A DNA stretch of 8,664 nt, from the NCBI GenBank assembly GCA_944385195.1, contig CALWWH010000273.1, forward strand, positions 1 through 8,664. Reading direction: 5' to 3'. Numbering within the stretch: position 1 is the stretch's first letter; each line of letters opens with the position of its first letter. The stretch comes from an uncultured Oscillospiraceae bacterium (GTDB taxonomy: Bacteria > Bacillota > Clostridia > Oscillospirales > Oscillospiraceae). A program made the translations under genes and the position numbers. The notes below the pieces were generated by a model, which saw nothing but the letters and a program-made list of their open reading frames with translations, did no database searches and was not told the DNA's origin. Shown piece by piece: positions 1-5,675 of this stretch.

Positions 1-111
1 GTCCACAAGGGCTACGGCACCAAACGGCACTATGCCGCCATCCTGGAGCACGGCGTCACACCAGTGCACCGCCGCAGCTTCCTGAAGAATCTGGATGACC
101 ACCGTGGCTGA
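1..111 (+). CDS. rnhB: Ribonuclease HII, C-terminal end (partial, 5' end outside window)
   Basis: Only the last 36 codons are present, read in frame 1 and ending at TGA 109-111. The peptide opens VHKGYGTKRHYAAILEHG and continues to HRRSFLKNL. This matches the conserved C-terminal signature of type 2 RNase H, where the HKGYGTxxH stretch and the closing HRRSF are very characteristic. The enzyme cuts RNA in RNA-DNA hybrids and removes single ribonucleotides misincorporated into DNA. Its acidic catalytic residues lie upstream of the window and cannot be checked. The next gene, yraN, starts inside this one with a 17-base overlap, and rnhB-yraN is a common pairing in bacteria. The identification rests on a short but distinctive stretch. 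Confidence 0.9.
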   Translation, partial: VHKGYGTKRHYAAILEHGVTPVHRRSFLKNLDDHRG

Positions 112-469
112 GCCAAACGAGCTGGGCAAATACGGGGAGCAGGTGGCGGCGCAGTATCTGGAACGCTGCGGCTACCATATTCTGGCGGCCAATGTCCGCT
201 GCCGTATGGGGGAGATCGACCTGATCGCTGCCCGGGGCGGATTCTTGGTGTTCGTCGAGGTCAAGCAGCGCAAGTCCGATGCGTATGGCAGCCCTGCGGC
301 CTATGTAGACGTGCGCAAGCAGCAGCGGATCCGCCTGACGGCGGAGTACTGGCTTGAGCAGCATCCTCAGGACTTGCAGCCCCGGTTTGACGTGGTCGAG
401 GTCTATTTGCCCTATGGACTGAGAACAAAATTCCCCCGCGTGAATCATATCGTAAACGCCTTTTACTGA
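95..469 (+). CDS. yraN: YraN family (UPF0102) nuclease-fold protein
   Basis: This 124-residue protein is the usual length for the UPF0102/YraN family. Early on it has G11-K-Y-G-E-Q, the conserved helix with Glu15. It then shows G39-E-I-D-L-I and V52-F-V-E-V-K57, which form the D-(E)xK core of a restriction-endonuclease-like fold (D42, E55, K57). The family is therefore predicted to be a small nuclease or Holliday-junction-type resolvase, but its cellular role is not established. ATG 95 lies inside the end of rnhB and has only a weak upstream AAGAA as a ribosome site, so translation probably depends on coupling to rnhB. An in-frame GTG at 104 is a less likely start. The gene ends with TGA, 14 bases before the dipeptidase gene. 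The family call is secure; the function is inferred. Confidence 0.9.
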   Translation: MTTVAEPNELGKYGEQVAAQYLERCGYHILAANVRCRMGEIDLIAARGGFLVFVEVKQRKSDAYGSPAAYVDVRKQQRIRLTAEYWLEQHPQDLQPRFDVVEVYLPYGLRTKFPRVNHIVNAFY

Positions 470-483
470 TTGGAGGAGCTAGC

Positions 484-1419
484 ATGAAATACACCATCTT
501 TGACGGCCACTGTGACACAGCCACGGGATTACTGATGCGGCACCATCAGCTCTATGCCAATGATGGGCATGTCAGCCTGGAGCGGGCCAAGCGGCTGGAC
601 GGTTATGTGCAGTTTTTTGCCCTCTGGACCGTGGCTCGGGAGAAGCATCTGACCCAGCAGGAGCAGATGAACCGCATGTACCACAACTTGATGCAGCAGT
701 TCAGTCTCTACAGCGAGTATATCAATCTGTGCCTGAACAGCCGTGACGTGACCCACACTCTTTCCGAGGGTAAGGCGGCGGCACTGCTGAGCATTGAGGG
801 CGCTGAGGGGATCAACTGTGACCCGGGCCTGCTGGAACAGGCATGGAACATGGGGGTGCGTATGATCAGCCTGACATGGAACCACGAGAATGTTCTGGCC
901 GGTTGGCACGGCACCGATGTCGGCCTGAGCGACCAGGGAAAGGAGTTTGTCCGCCGGGCGCAGAAACTGGGCATGCTCATCGATGTGAGCCATCTCTCCG
1001 ACCGGGGCTTTTTCGACCTCTGCGACATTACAGAGGGGCCCATTGTCGCCAGCCACAGCAACAGCCGTGCAGTCTGTAATCACAGCCGCAACCTGACCGA
1101 TGACATGTATAAGCAGATCATTGCCACCGGCGGCACTGTAGGCCTTAATATGTTTGCCGAGTTCCTTACGGAGGACGAGGCCTGTAACATGGACACTGTC
1201 CTGCGCCACATTGACCACTTTTTCTCCCTGGGCGGTGAGAAACACCTCTCTCTGGGCGGCGATCTGGACGGCTGCGACCGTCTGCCTGAGCCGATGACCG
1301 GCATCGACGGCTACCGCTATCTGATCGACGCAATGCTCAGCCACGGTCTTTCCGAGGAAACAGTGACGAATATCTGTTTTCACAACTTCATGGAGGTTTT
1401 TCAGACATGCGATATGTAA
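484..1419 (+). CDS. Membrane-dipeptidase family (M19) zinc dipeptidase
   Basis: This 311-residue protein belongs to the renal-dipeptidase (M19) family of amidohydrolase-type TIM barrels, which hydrolyse dipeptides, often with D-residues at the C-terminal position. The metal ligands expected for the family are visible: H9 and D11 in DGHCDT, bridging E105 in SIEGAEG, H170 in IDVSH, and H191 in ASHSNSRA. Also present are R202 in SRNL and D260 in GGDLDG, which shape the substrate pocket. No signal peptide or membrane segment is seen, so it is probably cytoplasmic; the family name comes from the mammalian membrane-anchored enzyme. A GGAGGA site at 472-477 supports ATG 484. The last 13 bases overlap thrC. 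The natural substrate could be D-amino-acid or cell-wall-derived dipeptides, but nothing in the sequence decides this. Confidence 0.93.
   Translation: MKYTIFDGHCDTATGLLMRHHQLYANDGHVSLERAKRLDGYVQFFALWTVAREKHLTQQEQMNRMYHNLMQQFSLYSEYINLCLNSRDVTHTLSEGKAAALLSIEGAEGINCDPGLLEQAWNMGVRMISLTWNHENVLAGWHGTDVGLSDQGKEFVRRAQKLGMLIDVSHLSDRGFFDLCDITEGPIVASHSNSRAVCNHSRNLTDDMYKQIIATGGTVGLNMFAEFLTEDEACNMDTVLRHIDHFFSLGGEKHLSLGGDLDGCDRLPEPMTGIDGYRYLIDAMLSHGLSEETVTNICFHNFMEVFQTCDM
1392..1396 (+). promoter_or_regulatory. Ribosome binding site of thrC inside the dipeptidase gene
   Basis: GGAGG lies 10 bases before ATG 1407 and within the last codons of the dipeptidase gene. It supports the thrC start and means the dipeptidase reading frame carries the thrC initiation signal. 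Confidence 0.75.
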
Positions 1420-2885
1420 GCACCCGTGACAGCAGCCTGAAGGTTCGGGCGGCGGAAGCTGTCGTGATGGGGCTCAGCCGCGACGGCGGACTCTACCTGC
1501 CGGAGCGTATCCCGAGCCTGACAGCGTCGGATTTGCAGGCCCTGGTTCAGATGGACTACCCCCATCGCGCTGCCTGGGTCATGAAGCAGTATCTGGACGA
1601 GTTCAGCCACGCCGAGCTGCTGGACTATGCAGCTAAGGCCTATGGCCCCGCGAAGTTCGACACCCCGGCCGTGGCTCCGGTCCGCAGTGTCGGGGATGTG
1701 CAGGTCCTGGAACTGTGGCACGGCCCCACCTGCGCCTTCAAAGACATGGCGCTGCAAATGCTGCCCTACCTGCTGACGGCCTCCATGCAAAAGACCGGCG
1801 AGGACCGCACGGTCTGCATTCTGGTCGCCACCTCCGGCGACACCGGCAAAGCGGCATTGGAGGGCTTCCGTGACGTGTCCCAGTCGAAGATCTTAGTTTT
1901 CTACCCAGAAAAGGGCGTGAGTGACATCCAAAAGCTCCAAATGGTCACCCAGGAGGGCGAGAATGTCGCAGTCTGCGCGGTAAGGGGCAACTTTGACGAT
2001 GCCCAGAGCGGAGTCAAGGCCATTTTCTCCGACGAGAACATGCGCGCCAAGCTGGCGCAGCGGGGCCAGTTCCTGTCCTCTGCCAACTCCATCAACTGGG
2101 GCCGTGTCCTGCCGCAACTGGTATACTATATCAGCGCCTACTGCGACCTGCTCTCTGGCGGCATCCTAAAGCCAGGAGAGCCGATGAATGTCTGTGTCCC
2201 TACGGGCAACTTTGGAAACATTCTTGCTGCCTATTACACCAAGTGCATGGGCCTGCCGGTGCAGAAGCTGATCTGCGCCTCCAACGCCAACAATGTCCTG
2301 ACGGATTTTCTGCGCACGGGCACTTATGACCGCAACCGGCCTTTCCATACCACCACCAGCCCATCGATGGACATCCTCATCAGCTCCAACCTGGAGCGGA
2401 TGCTCTATCTGCTCTGTGGTGATGACGCTCAAGTCCGGGACTATATGGCCCAGTTGGCGCAGACGGGACGCTACAGCGTCAGCGAGACGATTCTGCATAC
2501 GCTGCAGGAGCACTTCGACTGCGGCTGCTGCGACGATGCAGGCACGGCGAGGACCATTGAGGCGGTCTACGACCAAACTGGCTATGTACTCGACCCCCAC
2601 ACAGCGGTGGCCTGGAGTGTCCTGGCGGACTACCGCGCCCGCACTGGCGACAAAAACGTCACCGTCCTGGCCTCTACAGCCAGCCCCTTCAAGTTCTGCG
2701 ACAGTGTGCTCACAGCTCTGGGCGTGGCGCAGCAGCGCAGCGGCGTGGACATCCTGGATCAGTTGAGCGAGGTCGCGGGCCTGATTGCTCCGATGCCTCT
2801 GCGCTCTTTGCGGGAGAAGGCGGTCCGTTTCACTACCGTCACGGCCAAGGATGCTATGCCGGAGGCCGTATTGGAGATGCTCTGA
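1407..2885 (+). CDS. thrC: Threonine synthase
   Basis: ThrC converts O-phospho-L-homoserine and water to L-threonine and phosphate, the last step of threonine synthesis, using pyridoxal phosphate. The N-terminus reads MRYVSTRD and then LSRDGGLYLPE, the threonine-synthase opening. The PLP-binding lysine is K112 in GPTCAFKDMALQ. The phosphate-binding loop is ATSGDTGKAA (141-150). Later blocks include the VPTGNFGN motif and the C-terminal ASTASPFKF motif. At 492 residues it is the longer form common in Clostridia; the E. coli enzyme is about 430. The start overlaps the dipeptidase gene by 13 bases. The stop TGA shares one base with the next ATG (TGATG), indicating translational coupling. No other threonine-pathway gene is in view, so thrC stands apart from hom and thrB here. 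Confidence 0.96.
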   Translation: MRYVSTRDSSLKVRAAEAVVMGLSRDGGLYLPERIPSLTASDLQALVQMDYPHRAAWVMKQYLDEFSHAELLDYAAKAYGPAKFDTPAVAPVRSVGDVQVLELWHGPTCAFKDMALQMLPYLLTASMQKTGEDRTVCILVATSGDTGKAALEGFRDVSQSKILVFYPEKGVSDIQKLQMVTQEGENVAVCAVRGNFDDAQSGVKAIFSDENMRAKLAQRGQFLSSANSINWGRVLPQLVYYISAYCDLLSGGILKPGEPMNVCVPTGNFGNILAAYYTKCMGLPVQKLICASNANNVLTDFLRTGTYDRNRPFHTTTSPSMDILISSNLERMLYLLCGDDAQVRDYMAQLAQTGRYSVSETILHTLQEHFDCGCCDDAGTARTIEAVYDQTGYVLDPHTAVAWSVLADYRARTGDKNVTVLASTASPFKFCDSVLTALGVAQQRSGVDILDQLSEVAGLIAPMPLRSLREKAVRFTTVTAKDAMPEAVLEML

Positions 2886-3571
2886 TGTCGTTATTTGCCA
2901 TCGGCGACCTGCACCTGTCCCTAGGGACCAGCAAGCCCATGGATGTATTCGGCGGGGCCTGGGCGGGCTATATGGACAAACTCCGGCAAGGGCTGTCCAT
3001 CATCGGTCCGGAGGATACGACCGTCCTCTGTGGAGACCTGAGCTGGGGGATGGACATGGATGCGGCTGTGCCGGATTTCCGGTTCATTGACGCTATCCCT
3101 GGACGAAAGATCATCCTCAAAGGAAACCACGACTACTGGTGGGCTACGGCAAAGAAATTCTATGCCATGTGCCAGGCCAACGGGTTTGGACAGATGGAAA
3201 TGCTCCATAACAACTGCTTTTTCTACGGCGATATTGCGATTTGCGGTACCCGCGGATGGTTTTATGAAGAGGAAAAGGGCGACGCCCACGACGAAAAGGT
3301 CTTTCGGCGGGAGCTTCAGCGCCTGGAGAAGAGTCTTCAGGCCGCAGGAGAGCGGGAGAAGTACGCCTTCCTGCACTATCCGCCCCGCTACCGGGGCTAC
3401 GAATGCCCGGAACTCATTGAGCTGTTGGAGCGCTACGGCGTGAGCCTGTGCTGCTACGGGCATCTGCACAGCGAGAGTCACCGCCTGGCCGTGCAAGGGC
3501 TTCACGGTACGGTGGAATATCGTATGGTCAGCGCCGATTACCTGGGCTTTCGGCCTCTGCGGCTGATTTGA
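2885..3571 (+). CDS. Calcineurin-like metallophosphoesterase, function unknown
   Basis: This 228-residue single-domain enzyme has the complete metallophosphoesterase motif set: G7-D8-L-H10, G50-D51-L-S, G80-N81-H82-D83, H164 in FLHYPP, and G192-H193-L-H195. These residues form the two-metal site that cleaves phosphomonoesters or phosphodiesters. The short, compact form resembles the COG1768-type predicted phosphohydrolases of Firmicutes. I know of no assigned substrate for that group. No signal peptide or membrane helix is seen, so it is likely cytoplasmic. ATG 2885 overlaps the thrC stop in TGATG, with no separate strong ribosome site, so it depends on thrC translation. The position next to thrC hints at co-regulation only; the enzyme need not act on threonine intermediates. 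The fold call is secure and the substrate is unknown. Confidence 0.9.
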   Translation: MSLFAIGDLHLSLGTSKPMDVFGGAWAGYMDKLRQGLSIIGPEDTTVLCGDLSWGMDMDAAVPDFRFIDAIPGRKIILKGNHDYWWATAKKFYAMCQANGFGQMEMLHNNCFFYGDIAICGTRGWFYEEEKGDAHDEKVFRRELQRLEKSLQAAGEREKYAFLHYPPRYRGYECPELIELLERYGVSLCCYGHLHSESHRLAVQGLHGTVEYRMVSADYLGFRPLRLI

Positions 3572-3603
3572 TACATTTTTTCGAGGAAAAATAAAAATAG
3601 TAG

Positions 3604-3632
3604 TGGAAATTTCCGCGCACATCTGCTAGAAT
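3604..3632 (+). promoter_or_regulatory. Putative sigma-A promoter of tig
   Basis: The -35 candidate is TGGAAA (3604-3609, 4 of 6 to consensus). A 17-base spacer follows, then -10 TAGAAT (3627-3632) preceded by an extended-element TG at 3624-3625. Transcription would begin near 3639, leaving a 46-base leader before the tig ATG. It lies in the first clear intergenic gap of the window, at the change from the thrC group to the chaperone/protease group. Confidence 0.6.
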
Positions 3633-3647
3633 GGATAAAGTTATGGA

Positions 3648-3662
3648 CAGGGGATATCCCTG
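3648..3662 (+). other. Small hairpin in tig leader
   Basis: CAGGG and CCCTG pair around a GATAT loop, giving a 5-bp stem that ends 6 bases before the tig ribosome site. In the predicted transcript it would sit about 10 bases from the 5' end. It could modestly protect the message or tune ribosome access. It is short enough to be chance. Confidence 0.4.
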
Positions 3663-3668
3663 CGTTAT

Positions 3669-3674
3669 AGGAGG
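3669..3674 (+). promoter_or_regulatory. Ribosome binding site that fixes the tig start
   Basis: A perfect AGGAGG lies 10 bases before ATG 3685. The upstream in-frame ATG 3631 has no such site and overlaps the predicted -10 box, so 3685 is the real start. Confidence 0.85.
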
Positions 3675-3684
3675 AAACAAAGAA

Positions 3685-4998
3685 ATGACCGTTAAGAGTT
3701 GCGAAAGAAACGAAAACAGTACAGCTAAGCTTGTCCTCGAGATCGAAAAGGAAGTATTTGAGCAGAACATTGAAAAGGCCTATCGCCAGGCCAAGAGCCA
3801 GATCTACATCCCTGGCTTCCGCAAGGGCAAGGCTCCGCGCAAGATCGTCGAGGGCATGTATGGCCCCACAGTCTTCTATGAGGATGCCATCAACCTGCTG
3901 TTCCCCGAGGCCTTTAAGGAGGCCGTTGAGTCTGAAAAGCTGGATGCGATCGGCAACCCTTCCGTCACTGCTGTGGATACCACAGACGGGGTCCTGACGC
4001 TGACTGTCGAGACCGACCTCTTCCCCGTGGTCACGCTGGGAGAGTACAAGGGCGTCGAGGTGCCCAAGGCCTCTGTCGAGCTGGCTGACGCGGAGGTGGA
4101 CGCGGAGATTGAGCGCCTGCGTGAGCGCAACGCCCGTACCATCTCTGTCGAGCGCCCTGCCCAACTGGGTGACACGGTCGTCATTGACTTCGAGGGCTTC
4201 ATGGACGGCGTCGCGTTCGAGGGCGGCAAGGGCGAGAGCTACAACCTGAAGCTGGGCTCCAACTCCTTCATTCCCGGCTTTGAGGATCAGCTGGTCGGCT
4301 GCTCCGCGGGGGAGGAGAAGACGGTGGAGGTTACCTTCCCGGAGTCCTACGGAGCCGCTGAGCTGGCTGGCAAGCCTGCTACTTTTAAGTGTAAGGTTCA
4401 TGAGGTAAAGGAGACCCAGAAACCTGAGCTGGACGATGAGTTTGCCAAGGACGTTTCTGAGTTCGATACTTTGGATGAGCTGGTGGACGACACCCGCAAG
4501 AGGCTGACCGAGAGCCGCAAAAAGAACGTTGAGGATGCTTTCCGCAATGCAGTTCTGACCAAGGTTGCCGAAAATGCCACCGTCGCCATTCCCAAGACTA
4601 TGGTTGAAAACTCTCTGGACACCATGATGCAGAATTTCCAGTACCAGCTGTCCATGAGCGGTATGACGCTGAATGACTACATGAAAATGCTGGGCCTTAA
4701 CGAGCAGTCCATGCGCGCTTCCATGACCGAGTCTGCCACCATGCGCGTGCGCAGCGAATTGGTTCTTGAGGAAATTGTCAAGGCCGAGGGCATCGAGGTC
4801 ACTGAGGAAGACATCGCCGCCCGCTATCAGGAGATGGCTGAGCAGAGCGGCATGGAGCTGGATCAGGTCAAGAGCATGGTTGCCGAGGCTGACGTAAAGA
4901 ACGACGTCGCTGTGACTCGTGCCACCGATCTGATTGTCAATGCAGCCATTCCCACTGCTTTCGAGGTCCCCGCGGCTGAGGAGACCGCTGAGCAATAA
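3685..4998 (+). CDS. tig: Trigger factor, ribosome-associated chaperone and prolyl isomerase
   Basis: Trigger factor binds the ribosome near the exit tunnel and shields nascent chains; its FKBP-type domain isomerises prolyl bonds. From ATG 3685 the protein is 437 residues, the normal length. The N-terminal domain carries the ribosome-docking signature G44-F-R-K-G-K-A-P-R52. The FKBP domain spans roughly 158-245 (GDTVVIDFEG, then FIPGFEDQL). A helical C-terminal chaperone arm from about 250 to the end closes with an acidic AAEETAEQ tail. A longer frame from ATG 3631 adds 18 residues, but that ATG overlaps the predicted -10 box, so it would be upstream of the transcript. The gene begins the proteostasis cluster and precedes clpP by 80 bases. 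Its frame uses no TTA, CTA or TCA codons, which leaves a long meaningless open frame on the other strand. Confidence 0.96.
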   Translation: MTVKSCERNENSTAKLVLEIEKEVFEQNIEKAYRQAKSQIYIPGFRKGKAPRKIVEGMYGPTVFYEDAINLLFPEAFKEAVESEKLDAIGNPSVTAVDTTDGVLTLTVETDLFPVVTLGEYKGVEVPKASVELADAEVDAEIERLRERNARTISVERPAQLGDTVVIDFEGFMDGVAFEGGKGESYNLKLGSNSFIPGFEDQLVGCSAGEEKTVEVTFPESYGAAELAGKPATFKCKVHEVKETQKPELDDEFAKDVSEFDTLDELVDDTRKRLTESRKKNVEDAFRNAVLTKVAENATVAIPKTMVENSLDTMMQNFQYQLSMSGMTLNDYMKMLGLNEQSMRASMTESATMRVRSELVLEEIVKAEGIEVTEEDIAARYQEMAEQSGMELDQVKSMVAEADVKNDVAVTRATDLIVNAAIPTAFEVPAAEETAEQ

Positions 4999-5026
4999 TT
5001 TCGGAATAACCTTCCTCTGTGGTGGT

Positions 5027-5032
5027 TACAAT
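5027..5032 (+). promoter_or_regulatory. Possible -10 box upstream of clpP
   Basis: TACAAT matches the -10 consensus at 5 of 6 positions. No acceptable -35 box is found 16-18 bases upstream, and there is no extended-10 TG. If used, transcription would start near 5039, immediately before the GAAA hairpin. Read-through from tig alone could also serve clpP, so this is weak. Confidence 0.25.
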
Positions 5033-5039
5033 GAATGGA

Positions 5040-5053
5040 ACGGTGAAAACCGT
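5040..5053 (+). other. GAAA-tetraloop hairpin in the tig-clpP gap
   Basis: ACGGT and ACCGT pair perfectly around a GAAA loop, which is of the stable GNRA class. The stem ends 12 bases before the AAGGAG ribosome site of clpP. No T-run follows, so it is not a terminator. It may stabilise the clpP message or mark a processing point. Confidence 0.5.
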
Positions 5054-5065
5054 ATGCAACGAGAA

Positions 5066-5071
5066 AAGGAG
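5066..5071 (+). promoter_or_regulatory. Ribosome binding site that fixes the clpP start
   Basis: AAGGAG lies 7 bases before ATG 5079. Upstream in-frame candidates GTG 5019 and ATG 5031 lack such a site, and starting there would add residues unlike any ClpP N-terminus I know. Confidence 0.8.
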
Positions 5072-5078
5072 CGAACCC

Positions 5079-5660
5079 ATGAGCTTTGTACCCTATGTAA
5101 TTGAGCAGACCAACCGCGGTGAGCGGTCCTATGACATCTTTTCCCGGCTGCTCAACGACCGGATCATCATGCTCTCCGAGGAGGTCAACGACACCACGGC
5201 GAGCCTGATTGTCGCGCAGCTGCTGTTCCTGGAGGCCCAGGACCCGGATAAGGACATCCAGTTCTATATCAACAGCCCCGGCGGCTCTGTGACGGCCGGT
5301 ATGGCCATCTACGATACCATGCAGTATGTCAAGTGCGACGTAAGCACGATCTGCATTGGCATGGCGGCCAGCATGGGCGCATTCCTGCTCTCCTCGGGCG
5401 CCAAGGGTAAGCGCTTTGCCCTGCCCAACGCGGAGATCATGATCCACCAGCCCTCTGCCGGTACCCAGGGCCAGATCACAGATATGGCCATCCACCTCAA
5501 ACGCTTGGAGGTCATCAAGAAGCGTTTGAACGGGATTCTGGCCGGAAATACCGGCAAGTCCATCGAGGTTGTGACCGCCGACTGTGAGCGCGACAACTTC
5601 ATGACTGCCGAGGAGGCTGTGGAGTATGGCCTGATCGACAAGGTGATCACCACCCGGTAA
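5079..5660 (+). CDS. clpP: ATP-dependent Clp protease proteolytic subunit
   Basis: ClpP is the serine peptidase that forms a double-heptamer barrel and degrades proteins fed by ClpX or related ATPases. From ATG 5079 it has 193 residues, typical of the family. The N-terminus MSFVPYVIEQTNRGERSYDI is the usual one. The catalytic triad is S98 in GMAASMGA, H123 in MIHQPSAG, and D172 in CERDNFM. The oxyanion-region glycines in NSPGGS (65-70) are present. Numbering agrees with the B. subtilis enzyme (S98/H123/D172). There is one clpP here; a second copy elsewhere cannot be excluded. The gene is followed 15 bases later by clpX in the same frame, the standard partner arrangement. No CtsR or CIRCE operator is visible upstream, so control of this gene may be constitutive or act through another system. 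Confidence 0.98.
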   Translation: MSFVPYVIEQTNRGERSYDIFSRLLNDRIIMLSEEVNDTTASLIVAQLLFLEAQDPDKDIQFYINSPGGSVTAGMAIYDTMQYVKCDVSTICIGMAASMGAFLLSSGAKGKRFALPNAEIMIHQPSAGTQGQITDMAIHLKRLEVIKKRLNGILAGNTGKSIEVVTADCERDNFMTAEEAVEYGLIDKVITTR

Positions 5661-5675
5661 TTTAGGAGGCCTATT

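Noticed and set aside
529..1383. A 284-codon minus-strand open frame opposite the dipeptidase
   Set aside because: It has the same codon-aligned shadow geometry, with no domain and no ribosome site of note.
3577..3591. AT-rich stem (TTTTTC / GAAAAA) after the phosphoesterase as a terminator
   Set aside because: Five of its six pairs are A-T with a 3-base loop, and no U-run follows. It is too weak to terminate and is probably just AT-rich spacer.
3538..4995. A 485-codon open frame on the minus strand opposite tig
   Set aside because: It is codon-aligned with tig, so its stops would require TTA, CTA or TCA codons in tig, which this genome avoids. Its product has no recognisable domain and is a low-complexity Leu/His/Gly-rich mirror of the real gene.
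5019..5078. N-terminal extension or propeptide of ClpP from GTG 5019 or ATG 5031
   Set aside because: There is no ribosome site before either codon, the residues do not resemble ClpP, and the segment contains the hairpin and the true ribosome site for ATG 5079.
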